Source: Treponema sp. (GTDB lineage: Bacteria > Spirochaetota > Spirochaetia > Treponematales > Breznakiellaceae). From it: a DNA stretch of 10,043 nt. The notes under the pieces were generated by a model. That model saw nothing but the letters and a program-made list of their open reading frames with translations. It had not been told where the DNA came from and did not search any database. The DNA lies in contig JAIRRU010000055.1 of assembly GCA_031255815.1 (NCBI GenBank), positions 1-10,043 on the forward strand, read 5' to 3'. The translations under genes were made by a program, and so were the position numbers. Shown here piece by piece: positions 1 through 6,059 of this stretch (its first letter is position 1; the number at the start of each line of letters is the position of its first letter).

Positions 1-1095
1 GCCCTGGAACCCTCATCCTGGAACGATTACTTTAACAAGCTCTCGACCCAGGTGGCCGGCAGCGCGGCCCCGGATGTCATCTCCATGCACCCCAGGTATA
101 TGAACTACTACGCTTCCAACAACGCCCTGCTTCCCCTGGACGATCTGGCCGCCTCCAAAACCATAGACCTGACGCATTTTAGCCAGGGCGCCGTTGATAT
201 GGGCAAGATAGGCGGGAAAACCTGGATGATCTCCACCGGAACGGTGGCCACCGGAATCTTTGTAAACGAAACCCTGTTCCAGGAGCTGGGGATCCCCCTT
301 TCCCGCTTCGACGGCATGGACTGGGCCGCTTACGAAAGGCTGGCTATCGAGATCGCCCAGAAGAGCGGCGGCAGGTACCTTGGCACTTCCGACGAGTCTT
401 TTACCCCCAATGACACCGCCTTTACCATTTACATGCGGTCGCGGGGCAAGGATTTCTTCACGCCGGACGGCAAAATCGCCTTTGACAGGGACGATCTGAG
501 GGAGTGGCTTGCCATGTACGACCGGATGAGGAAAGCCGGGGCCATTGAAAGCGCCCAGCATGCCGGGGAAAGCGCCGGGCAGACCTGGGAACAGAGCGAT
601 TCGGTAAAAGGCACGGTCGGCTTTTGGTTTCTCAACGCCAACCGGCTGCGGATTTTTCAGGATCAGATGCCCGGTTACCACCTTGTAATGGCCCGCTCCC
701 CCCATTACCGGGGCAGCTACGGCGAATACCTGGAAGGTTCCGGCATCTCCATCAATGCCAAAACCAGCCGCTCCGGGGACTCCGCCAGGTTTATCAACTA
801 CTGGGTGAACAACGAACGATCCTTGGAACTCTTTAAGATTGAACACGGCTTCCCCGCTTCCTCGGTGATGAACACTTATGTCTATACCCTGCTGGATGCC
901 TCCAACAGGCTGGCCTCGCAGTTTATGGACCTGATTAGCGCCAAGGGTTCTCTGCCCGATTATGTTCTGCCCCCGGACAACTGGGTCGATATCCTGAACC
1001 TGTTGGGCCAGAAATCCCAGGCGGTAGCCTACGGCGCTTTAAGCATAGACAGGGCCGCGGACGAGTTTTTTGCCGAAGTCGTCAGGCTGTACTAA
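1..1095 (+). CDS. ABC sugar transporter solute-binding protein, family 1 (5' truncated)
   Basis: This is the C-terminal 364 residues of a periplasmic or surface substrate-binding protein of a CUT1 ABC importer. The frame is open from base 1, so the true start and signal peptide lie before the window; the ATG at 52 is internal. The first residues (SWNDYFNKLSTQ, then AGSAAPDVI) match the conserved region of family-1 sugar-binding proteins in which a Trp-x-x-Tyr segment precedes Ala-Gly-x-x-Pro-Asp-Val. Later segments (GKTWMISTGTVATGIFVNETLF; GFWFLNANRLRIF; EYLEGSGISINAKT) fit the two-lobed fold with a hinge-region ligand pocket. The gene is followed, after a 126-base structured gap, by two permease genes on the same strand, so it is the binding subunit of that importer. 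The substrate cannot be read from the sequence. Family is confident; sugar specificity is unknown. Confidence 0.9.
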   Translation, partial: ALEPSSWNDYFNKLSTQVAGSAAPDVISMHPRYMNYYASNNALLPLDDLAASKTIDLTHFSQGAVDMGKIGGKTWMISTGTVATGIFVNETLFQELGIPLSRFDGMDWAAYERLAIEIAQKSGGRYLGTSDESFTPNDTAFTIYMRSRGKDFFTPDGKIAFDRDDLREWLAMYDRMRKAGAIESAQHAGESAGQTWEQSDSVKGTVGFWFLNANRLRIFQDQMPGYHLVMARSPHYRGSYGEYLEGSGISINAKTSRSGDSARFINYWVNNERSLELFKIEHGFPASSVMNTYVYTLLDASNRLASQFMDLISAKGSLPDYVLPPDNWVDILNLLGQKSQAVAYGALSIDRAADEFFAEVVRLY

Positions 1096-1107
1096 TCGGT
1101 CCAGCGA

Positions 1108-1159
1108 GCTTGTTCCAAAACCCGGTTGGTGCGGAAACTTCGTTTCCGATGGAACAAGC
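1108..1159. repeat. Intergenic palindromic repeat, copy A
   Basis: A 10-bp perfect inverted repeat (gcttgttcca 1108-1117, tggaacaagc 1150-1159) encloses a second hairpin, cggaaac/gtttccg (1132-1138 and 1142-1148) with a 3-base loop. The 44 bases from 1112 to 1155 align with the minus-strand copy at 3030-3073 at about 37 of 44 positions, so this belongs to a dispersed family. It sits just after the binding-protein stop codon and before the permease gene. Confidence 0.8.
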
Positions 1160-1172
1160 CTTTCCCCTTTTA

Positions 1173-1201
1173 AAGGGCCGTCTCCAGAGCTTACGGCCCT
1201 T
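1173..1201 (+). other. Stem-loop before the first permease gene
   Basis: A perfect 9-bp inverted repeat (aagggccgt 1173-1181, acggccctt 1193-1201) has an 11-base loop and ends 10 bases before the GGAGG ribosome binding site of the next gene. No T-run follows, so it is not a standard intrinsic terminator. Together with copy A it could shield the 3' end of the binding-protein mRNA and lower permease expression, as the intergenic palindromes between malE and malF do in E. coli. That role is inferred. Confidence 0.6.
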
Positions 1202-1221
1202 GCGGCGCTGCGGAGGCGCGT

Positions 1222-2130
1222 ATGCGTATAACGAACGTGAAAGTCCGGAACAGAAGCCTTGAGAAGCACAATTTTGAGGCTTATCTCTTTATGGCCCCAT
1301 GGCTCGCGGGAATCATAGTGCTGGGGATCATCCCGATCTTCAGCTCCCTCTATTTTGCCTTTACCGATTACAACATGCTCAGCATGCCGAAGTGGATAGG
1401 GTTTAGAAATTTTATCCAGATGTTCCAGGACACCATGTTTCTTCGCTCGCTCAGGGTAACCTTTACCTACGTTTTCCTGGGAGTCCCCCTCAGCCTGGTT
1501 ATGGCCCTCGTAGTCGCCCTGGCCCTGGTTAATCCCTTTAAAGGGGTAGGGCTGCTGCGGGCGATCTTCTACCTCCCCTCGCTGCTGGGGGGCAGCGTTG
1601 CGATATCCGTGCTGTGGCGGCTCGTCTTTACCCAGGAGGGCCTTCTCAACCAGCTGCTGCTTATCTTCGGAATCCGCGGCCGCAGTTGGATAGGGGATCC
1701 GAATTACGCCATTTATACCCTGGTGCTCCTGCGGATGTGGCAGTTCGGCTCCCCTATGCTGATCTTTATCGCCGGAATAAAGCAGATCCCCGATACCCTT
1801 TACGAGGCGGCGGACATTGAAGGGGCGGGTTACTTCCGGAAACTCTTTTACATTACCCTGCCCCTGTTAAGCCCCATCGTTCTCTTTAACGGGGTGATGG
1901 GCCTTATCGGCGCCTTCCAGGACTTTACCTCCGCCTATATCATCAGCAACGGCGGCGGCGGCCCCATGGGATCGACCATGTTCTACTCCCTCTACCTGTA
2001 TCAGAAAGCCTTTACCTCTTTCAGAATGGGCTTTGCCTCGGCCATGGCCTGGTTTCTCCTGGTGATAATCGCCTTTTTTACGGTGCTTGTGTTTAAGACC
2101 AGCGCCAAGCGGGTTTATTACGAGAATTAG
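1222..2130 (+). CDS. ABC sugar transporter permease, MalF/UgpA-like
   Basis: This is an inner-membrane permease of a CUT1 (carbohydrate uptake) ABC importer, 302 residues, the usual length for the short MalF/UgpA type. Hydrophobic segments are seen near residues 22-47, 80-103, 113-135, 164-186, 213-236 and 271-291, consistent with six membrane spans. The binding-protein-dependent transport EAA motif, which docks the ATPase, lies at residues 195-214: EAADIEGAG, then a Leu-Pro pair at the end. The start is supported by GGAGG at 1212-1216 with a 5-base spacer. The SD of the next permease gene overlaps this gene's stop codon, so the two are probably translated together and pair as a heterodimeric channel. 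No ATPase gene accompanies the operon within the window. Substrate is unknown. Confidence 0.95.
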   Translation: MRITNVKVRNRSLEKHNFEAYLFMAPWLAGIIVLGIIPIFSSLYFAFTDYNMLSMPKWIGFRNFIQMFQDTMFLRSLRVTFTYVFLGVPLSLVMALVVALALVNPFKGVGLLRAIFYLPSLLGGSVAISVLWRLVFTQEGLLNQLLLIFGIRGRSWIGDPNYAIYTLVLLRMWQFGSPMLIFIAGIKQIPDTLYEAADIEGAGYFRKLFYITLPLLSPIVLFNGVMGLIGAFQDFTSAYIISNGGGGPMGSTMFYSLYLYQKAFTSFRMGFASAMAWFLLVIIAFFTVLVFKTSAKRVYYEN

Positions 2131-2134
2131 GAGG
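2129..2134 (+). promoter_or_regulatory. Shine-Dalgarno overlapping the upstream stop codon
   Basis: AGGAGG at 2129-2134 shares its first two bases with the TAG stop (2128-2130) of the first permease gene and lies 5 bases before the ATG of the second. Ribosomes finishing the first gene would arrive on this site, so translational coupling of the two permease subunits is likely. Confidence 0.85.
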
Positions 2135-2139
2135 CCCGG

Positions 2140-3000
2140 ATGTTAGCCAATGAAAAAGCGCGGAGGGCGCTGTTTGTCAAAAATACCGTTAAGGGCATAG
2201 TTCTGTGGGCTTGCGCCCTTAGCATGATCTACCCTCTTATCTGGATGTTTGCCAGCTCCCTCCGCCCGGAGATCGAGATCTTCAATCCCGCTATACGGAG
2301 CGGCACTTACAACTTTGCCAATTACGCCAAAGGATGGGCGGGGCCCGCCGTGGGGGTTCCTTTCAGCGTCTTTTACCGGAATTCGTTTGTTATCGTGTTT
2401 TTCGCCATTACCGGGAACCTGCTTTCCTGCTCCCTTACGGCCTACGCCCTTTCCCGGCTCAAGTTCGACGGCAGCAAGATCTGTTTCGGCATCATGCTGG
2501 GAACCATGATGCTGCCCGGCCACGTTACCCTTATCCCCCGGTATATCATGTTCAACAAGCTGGGCTGGATGAACACCTTCCTGCCCATGACCGTCCCTCA
2601 TTTTTTTGCCACCGCCGGTTTTTTTATCTTTTTGATGATCCAGTTCATGCGGACCATCCCCCGCGATTTCGACGAATCCGCGGCCATTGACGGCTGCAAC
2701 TCTTTCCGCATATTCTCGGCCATCATCCTGCCCCTCTGTAAGCCGGTTATTATCACCACCGTCATCTTTACCTTTATCTGGACCTGGAACGATTTTTTCT
2801 CCCAGTTGCTGTACATCACCCTTCCCCGGCTTATGACAGTGTCCATGGGCCTGCGGCTCTTTATCGACTCCACGGGGATAAGCAACTGGGGCGCCCTGTT
2901 CGCCATGTCGGTGCTCAGCCTTATACCGGTGTTTGCCATCTTCTTTACCTGCCAGCGTTACCTGGTACAGGGGGTTATCGCCAGCGGGGTGAAGGGCTAA
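2140..3000 (+). CDS. ABC sugar transporter permease, MalG/UgpE-like
   Basis: This is the second inner-membrane permease of the CUT1 importer, 286 residues, normal for MalG-type subunits. Membrane segments are visible near residues 18-38, 82-104, 116-136, 148-168, 192-214 and 252-271. The EAA loop lies at residues 178-198 (DESAAIDGCNSF, ending in a Leu-Pro pair); Ser takes the place of Glu in the EAA core, a common variation in this family. The C-terminus YLVQGVIASGVKG is characteristic of MalG-like proteins, showing the gene is complete. It starts 10 bases after the first permease stop with a perfect SD. The 3' side carries repeat copy B rather than another transporter gene, so the operon seems to end here. 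Confidence 0.95.
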   Translation: MLANEKARRALFVKNTVKGIVLWACALSMIYPLIWMFASSLRPEIEIFNPAIRSGTYNFANYAKGWAGPAVGVPFSVFYRNSFVIVFFAITGNLLSCSLTAYALSRLKFDGSKICFGIMLGTMMLPGHVTLIPRYIMFNKLGWMNTFLPMTVPHFFATAGFFIFLMIQFMRTIPRDFDESAAIDGCNSFRIFSAIILPLCKPVIITTVIFTFIWTWNDFFSQLLYITLPRLMTVSMGLRLFIDSTGISNWGALFAMSVLSLIPVFAIFFTCQRYLVQGVIASGVKG

Positions 3001-3001
3001 G

Positions 3002-3109
3002 GCCGGATCCGGCGCTTTCGTTCGAGCCCGCTTCATCGGAAACGGCGTTTCCCCGCCAGCCGGGTTTTGGAACGGCCCCGCTTGTTCCAAAACCAGCCGG
3101 GTTCGGAAC
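3002..3109. repeat. Intergenic palindromic repeat cluster, copy B
   Basis: Several structures follow the permease stop. A perfect 12-bp palindrome lies at 3002-3013 (gccggatccggc). A ggaaac/gtttcc hairpin lies at 3038-3052. An 11-bp perfect inverted repeat, ggttttggaac 3063-3073 and gttccaaaacc 3084-3094, has a 10-base loop. A further imperfect partner of the same arm is at 3099-3109. The string agccgggtt plus ggaacggccccgc occurs twice in tandem (from 3059 and from 3095). The minus strand of 3030-3073 matches copy A. No T-run follows, so any terminator role would be unusual. Confidence 0.8.
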
Positions 3110-3180
3110 GGCCCCGCCGGTCTGCGGCCCCCTTGCCGCGGCCATGTTGACCGGGCTTTTCAGCTCAAAGAGGCATAAAT

Positions 3181-3218
3181 GTGGCATTATGATACAGTAT
3201 GGAGGGGCATAATGACAC
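3181..3218. promoter_or_regulatory. Imperfect inverted repeat, candidate regulator site
   Basis: gtggcattatg (3181-3191) is mirrored by cataatgacac (3208-3218) at 10 of 11 positions, with half-site centres about 27 bases apart. It lies roughly 260 bases upstream of the predicted sigma-54 start site, the range in which enhancer-binding activators often bind. It could equally be an unrelated operator; no binding protein is identified. Confidence 0.35.
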
Positions 3219-3436
3219 TAATGTACCCTATTGTCCTAAAAACCCCCCAAAAGCCCTAAAAAGACGCCGGGCGTCGCTATTGGCGGCGGGAAAACGGCGC
3301 GGGCCGCCCCCCGCCGCGGAAATTCAGGCGGGTTTAGGCGCGTATACCGCGCGTTTTTAGGGATCTTCGCGCTCAAAACAGCGGAAAAAACTAAAAACAG
3401 CCCCGTTCATAAAAAAATTTACGGAAACAGGCAAAG
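3219..3436. other. Non-coding stretch upstream of hsp20, no gene seen
   Basis: No credible coding frame was found here. The stretch has two cctaaaaa direct repeats 20 bases apart (3235, 3255), a small gacgcc/ggcgtc hairpin (3263-3275) and a GC-rich block followed by an A-rich block leading into the sigma-54 site. I see no CIRCE-type operator. Confidence 0.5.
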
Positions 3437-3454
3437 TTGGCACGAATCATGCTT
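3437..3454 (+). promoter_or_regulatory. Sigma-54 (RpoN) -24/-12 promoter for hsp20
   Basis: TTGGCACGAATCATGCTT matches the sigma-54 consensus (YTGGCACG, four bases, TTGCW) with one change, ATGC for TTGC. The invariant GG (3439-3440) and GC (3451-3452) are separated by exactly 10 bases, as required. Counting C3452 as -12 puts the start site near 3464, giving a leader of about 103 bases before the hsp20 ATG. No convincing sigma-70 pair was found close by. Confidence 0.75.
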
Positions 3455-3463
3455 ATATATTGG

Positions 3464-3566
3464 TGTTGACGGGGAAAACAAAGGCGAAAAGCCTCCCCGG
3501 CCGCCGTAAAGGCCCGTTGGGCCGGGTCCGGGGCTAAAAAAGAAACCCGTCGAACAGGAGAAAATC
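3464..3566 (+). other. Structured 5' leader of hsp20 mRNA
   Basis: The predicted leader can fold: aggc/gcct (3482-3485 and 3491-3494) with an A-rich loop, and ccccgg/ccgggg (3495-3500, 3528-3533) enclosing a ggccc/gggcc hairpin (3511-3523). The SD AGGAG (3556-3560), 6 bases before the ATG, could pair only briefly with ctcc near 3493-3496. Thermosensor behaviour is possible for a small heat-shock gene but is not demonstrated by this fold. Confidence 0.35.
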
Positions 3567-4028
3567 ATGAAAGCTTTAACCATGTACCGGCCCTTTAGTC
3601 TTGAGAACGCCCTGAGCGATTTCGACCGTTATCTGGAATCCTTCTTTGGGGATTCCGCGCTGAGCCCCGCCGACCGGATCTTCAACCGCCTTCCCGCGGT
3701 GGATGTGCGGGAGAAAGAAGACGCCTACCTTCTGGAAGCGGAGCTTCCCGGTTACGACGAGAAGAACATCCAGGTTCATGTAGACGGCGGCAACCTGACC
3801 ATCGAATCCGGGCTGGAAGAGGAAAAAGAGCGGAAGAACAAGGACGCCAAGGAGGGCAATTTCCTGATCCGGGAACGCCGATCCAGCTCCTTCAGCCGTT
3901 CCTTCAGGCTGCCTGAAAACGCCGATCCCGCCACGGTAAGCGCTTCCTTTAAGAACGGCATCCTTTCCCTGGAGATCAAAAAGCGCTCCGAAGCCCAGAA
4001 ACGGGTTATCCAGATCAAGTCCAACTAA
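3567..4028 (+). CDS. hsp20: Small heat-shock protein, Hsp20/alpha-crystallin family
   Basis: This is an ATP-independent cytoplasmic holdase that binds unfolding proteins and forms oligomers. The 153-residue length is typical of class A bacterial sHSPs. A short N-terminal arm (1-41, aromatic-rich, FDRYLESFFGD) leads into the alpha-crystallin domain at about 42-138, which opens with PAVDVREKEDAY. It contains AELPG (58-62) and the signature ASFKNGIL (126-133), and it is followed by the C-terminal IxI anchor IQI (148-150) that locks subunits together. The charged segment EEEKERKNKDAKEG (84-97) is the loop that usually carries strand beta-6. The ATG has AGGAG at a 6-base spacing. It is monocistronic, under the predicted sigma-54 promoter, and converges on the next gene. 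HrcA/CIRCE control is not evident. Confidence 0.95.
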   Translation: MKALTMYRPFSLENALSDFDRYLESFFGDSALSPADRIFNRLPAVDVREKEDAYLLEAELPGYDEKNIQVHVDGGNLTIESGLEEEKERKNKDAKEGNFLIRERRSSSFSRSFRLPENADPATVSASFKNGILSLEIKKRSEAQKRVIQIKSN

Positions 4029-4060
4029 AAAAAGCCCCCGGATCCCGCCGGGATCCGGGG
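4027..4060 (-). terminator. Hairpin with T-run on the minus strand
   Basis: ccccggatccc (4036-4046) and gggatccgggg (4050-4060) form a perfect 11-bp stem with a gcc loop. On the minus strand it is followed two bases later by seven T (complement of 4027-4033), a classic intrinsic terminator for transcripts coming from SBP-A. On the plus strand, where it follows the hsp20 stop directly, the hairpin has A before it and no T-run after it, so termination of hsp20 would be weaker. Confidence 0.75.
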
Positions 4061-4076
4061 CGCGTCATTCAAGCTT

Positions 4077-4104
4077 GTTCCGAAACCCGGCCGGTTTTCG
4101 GAAC
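4077..4104. repeat. Intergenic palindromic repeat, copy C
   Basis: gttccgaaa (4077-4085) and tttcggaac (4096-4104) are perfect arms around a ccggccgg core. This is a short form of the same family as copies A and B, with an A-to-G change compensated by T-to-C in the opposite arm, which favours conservation of pairing. It lies between two convergent genes. Confidence 0.75.
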
Positions 4105-4134
4105 AGCCCGGTAAAAAAACCTGTCTATTGAGCG

Positions 4135-4163
4135 TTTCCCAAAACCCGGTTGGTTTTGGGAAA
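4135..4163. repeat. Intergenic palindromic repeat, copy D
   Basis: tttcccaaaacc (4135-4146) and ggttttgggaaa (4152-4163) form a perfect 12-bp stem with a 5-base loop, 4 bases beyond the SBP-A stop codon. The core aaaacccggttggtttt is shared with the other copies, while the outer bases differ in a compensated way. On the minus strand seven T (complement of 4113-4119) follow about 15 bases later, so it may help end or protect the SBP-A mRNA. Confidence 0.75.
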
Positions 4164-4167
4164 GCTT

Positions 4168-5811
4168 CTATTTCAAACGGTTATAAGCCGCCTGGGCGGT
4201 ACTCAGCCAGGTTTGCAGGCCCATGTCGTTCAGGGTTTTAAGGTAGTTGTCCCAAGCCGCGTTGGCGTTAATATCCCTTACTCCGGTTACGAACTCCGCG
4301 ATAGACTGCCTGACGTACTCGTTGATATCGGTAATCGGCCCGGATATCCTTGCCGCCTCGTCCACCGTATAACTGAGGAGGGGCAGAACCTTGTCCGGGT
4401 GCCGGTTCAGGTAGTTCCGGTAATTGAAGGGATGGTAAGGCGCGTTGGGCAGGCTGGGATCGTAAGGCTCAAGAAGGCTGGCTTTTTCGGGGCTTTCCGT
4501 TATGGGGGCCCAGCGGGGGTTCATGTTGTGCCAGAACTGGGCGGAAGGCTCGCTCCATATCAGGGTCATTTGGCCGATGCCTACAGCCGGGACGATCCCC
4601 ATTTCCACATAGGGGTTGCTTATCTTTTTAAGTTCCTCAGGATCGGTCGTCCAGTCCACCCCTTCCTCCCCGTAACGGGCCACGGTGGAAACCGGGGGGT
4701 CGAAGAAGGCTTCGAGGAACTTGAAGGCCAAATCAACATCCCTGCACTTGGAGGTGATAAACCCGGACTGGGACGGCACGTAGGGAGTGTAAGGGGTCCA
4801 GCTTACCCCGTCGGGGCCGGTAAAGGGGGCTGCCATGTCCATCTCGATAAAGTTGGGATTGGAGTTGTAGTTGGTCCAGTTGCTGAAGCTCCCCGCGCTG
4901 GTCAGGCCCACCACAGGGGGAGTGGCGTTCAGGTTCGCCCGGTACTGCTGCTGGTTGTCTGTAAAGGTCGAGGCCGATAACACCCCGTCCTTGTAAAGCT
5001 GGTTGAGGTACTGGAGCCCCTTCCGGAAAGCCGGGTCGGTAAAGGGAACGGTTACCGTGTTCCCCGAAGCGTCCAGGGCCAGGTTCCCCTGGTTGTAGAA
5101 GATAAAAGAGTTGAGCAGGGCGTTGATAACGTTCTCCCCGTAGCCGCCGCTGAACCAGCCGGTAATGCCGATCTCGTCCTTCCTGCCGTTTCCGTTGGGG
5201 TCCCGATCCCGGAAGGCGATAAGGGCGTTCCGCAGCTCGTCGGTTGTGGCAGGAACTTTAAGGCCCAGCTTGTCCAGCCAGGCCTTGTTGATGTAGTAGC
5301 GGTGGGGGGTCATGTTCCAGGGCTCGGCTTCCCAGCGGGGCAGGGAGTAGATATTCCCGTCCGCCATGGTTCCGGTGGTGATGATGTCAGATTTGTCCGG
5401 CTCCGGGATTTTGGCGAAGCGGGGCGCTTTGGCGGGATCGTTCAGATACCTGTTCAGGGAGACAAAGGCGCCTTTGCTGCCGTAATCCAGGATCTGTTCC
5501 CGGGTTAAGGCGTCGATTAACAGGACATCCGGAAGATCGTTGGAAGCTACCATGAGGGAAATCTTCGTCCGGACTTCCTGGGCATCGGCGGGGAGCAGGT
5601 AGAAATCCAGGCTTACCTTGTGGAGATCCTCCAGGTACCGGGTAAGGTAGTTGTTTTTATAATCCGACACGAAGGAGTTGGTCTGGATACCCAGATACAG
5701 GGACGGCGTAGCGCTCGCGGAGCTTCCAGCGCCCTGCCTTCCGCCAGCGAAAATACTTCCCGCGCTAAGCCAAACGCAGAGAAGCGCGAAAATTAGTCTT
5801 TTTACGTTCAT
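4168..5811 (-). CDS. Sugar-binding protein, LplA/YtcQ-like (SBP-A)
   Basis: This is a 547-residue extracytoplasmic substrate-binding protein of the long family-1 class found with LplA/YtcQ-type oligosaccharide importers. The signal peptide covers residues 1-22 (hydrophobic core LIFALLCVWLSAG, cleavage after SIFA). No lipobox Cys is present, so a soluble periplasmic protein is expected. LPDVLL (94-99) is the conserved early segment. DRDPNGNGRKDE (202-213) is a calcium-type loop with EF-hand spacing (D, D, N, N, E). The C-terminal SIAEFVTGVRDIN and LGLQTW-like segments close the family domain. The start at 5811 is chosen over an in-frame ATG at 5853, which lacks an SD and lies inside a repeat. 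The protein is clearly paralogous to SBP-B over its whole length. No permease gene is adjacent, so its partner is elsewhere. Substrate is unknown. Confidence 0.93.
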   Translation of the reverse strand: MNVKRLIFALLCVWLSAGSIFAGGRQGAGSSASATPSLYLGIQTNSFVSDYKNNYLTRYLEDLHKVSLDFYLLPADAQEVRTKISLMVASNDLPDVLLIDALTREQILDYGSKGAFVSLNRYLNDPAKAPRFAKIPEPDKSDIITTGTMADGNIYSLPRWEAEPWNMTPHRYYINKAWLDKLGLKVPATTDELRNALIAFRDRDPNGNGRKDEIGITGWFSGGYGENVINALLNSFIFYNQGNLALDASGNTVTVPFTDPAFRKGLQYLNQLYKDGVLSASTFTDNQQQYRANLNATPPVVGLTSAGSFSNWTNYNSNPNFIEMDMAAPFTGPDGVSWTPYTPYVPSQSGFITSKCRDVDLAFKFLEAFFDPPVSTVARYGEEGVDWTTDPEELKKISNPYVEMGIVPAVGIGQMTLIWSEPSAQFWHNMNPRWAPITESPEKASLLEPYDPSLPNAPYHPFNYRNYLNRHPDKVLPLLSYTVDEAARISGPITDINEYVRQSIAEFVTGVRDINANAAWDNYLKTLNDMGLQTWLSTAQAAYNRLK

Positions 5812-5817
5812 ACGGTT

Positions 5818-5823
5818 CCTCCT
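5818..5823 (-). promoter_or_regulatory. SD that fixes the SBP-A start
   Basis: AGGAGG read on the minus strand (5823 to 5818) lies 6 bases before the ATG at 5811. It decides for MNVKRLIF as the N-terminus, which begins directly with a signal peptide, rather than the 14-residue-longer form. Confidence 0.9.
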
Positions 5824-5843
5824 AAAACAAAATGCCATAAGGA

Positions 5844-5874
5844 GCTGTTCCAAAACCTCAGTTTTTGGAAAAGC
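5844..5874. repeat. Intergenic palindromic repeat, copy E
   Basis: ttccaaaa (5848-5855) and ttttggaa (5863-5870), extended by gct/agc with one mismatch, form a hairpin of the same family. It falls in the predicted 5' leader of the SBP-A mRNA, about 20 bases before the SD, so it may affect translation or stability. Confidence 0.65.
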
Positions 5875-5946
5875 CGCCTTAAATTTCTTTATGATGGCTG
5901 TTTTAGAGAGGATCTGTCAACCAAATTTAAGGAAGCGGTTCCAAAA
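5863..5946. repeat. Long inverted repeat enclosing a promoter
   Basis: The 24 bases at 5863-5886 and the complement of 5923-5946 agree at 20 positions. The inner 10 (ccttaaattt 5877-5886, aaatttaagg 5923-5932) are perfect, and so are the outer 8 (ttttggaa, ttccaaaa). The 36 bases between the arms hold the predicted SBP-A promoter. The outer 8 bases belong to the palindrome family, but the inner 10 do not, so the symmetry is not just two family copies facing each other. It may be a paired operator, a cruciform or hairpin, or a small invertible promoter segment. Confidence 0.6.
5891..5920 (-). promoter_or_regulatory. Sigma-70-type promoter for SBP-A
   Basis: On the minus strand TTGACA (5920-5915, perfect -35) is followed after 18 bases by CATCAT (5896-5891, four of six matches to TATAAT). 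The start site would be near 5884, giving a leader of about 73 bases. The perfect inverted-repeat arms lie just upstream of the -35 and at the start site, positions suited to a repressor pair. Confidence 0.5.
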
Positions 5947-5964
5947 CCCGGCTGATTCTTGAAC
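5938..5964. repeat. Intergenic palindromic repeat, copy F (degenerate)
   Basis: gttccaaaacccggctg followed by ttgaacggccccgcc preserves the sequence of the family, including the ggaacggccccgc-like tail seen in copy B, but pairing is interrupted by a bulge and mismatches. It looks like a decayed copy. Confidence 0.55.
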
Positions 5965-6059
5965 GGCCCCGCCCGATAATAAAACCGCGAACCGCGCCAG
6001 TAGCCAGCCGCTATTCAAAACGCGGATAAAAAAGTTGAAGATGAACGAAGAATATTTTA

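Noticed and set aside
13..846. Long minus-strand open frame of 277 codons opposite the truncated binding-protein gene
   Set aside because: It is Gly/Pro/Val-rich, lacks an SD and recognisable motifs, and lies entirely opposite a gene with clear family motifs; it arises from GC-rich codon bias.
2143..3090. Minus-strand open frame of 315 codons across the second permease gene
   Set aside because: The opposite strand encodes a complete MalG-type permease with EAA loop and typical C-terminus. The minus frame is charged low-complexity sequence with no domain.
3002..3120. Possible CRISPR-like repeats
   Set aside because: The units are palindromic, of unequal spacing, without regular spacers, and are dispersed between genes; no cas genes are present.
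3147..3179. Sigma-70 promoter beginning with TTGACC at 3147
   Set aside because: The only -10-like box (cataaa, 3174-3179) lies 21 bases away, outside normal spacing.
3219..3566. CIRCE (HrcA) operator before hsp20
   Set aside because: Neither TTAGCACTC nor its mirrored GAGTGCTAA partner is visible in the upstream region.
4150..4980. Plus-strand frame of 276 codons opposite SBP-A
   Set aside because: It begins within repeat copy D, has no SD, and overlaps the conserved C-terminal half of SBP-A.
5809..5853. Longer SBP-A start at 5853
   Set aside because: It would put 14 extra residues (MEQLLMAFCFRRNR) ahead of a good signal peptide, lacks an SD, and starts inside palindromic repeat E.
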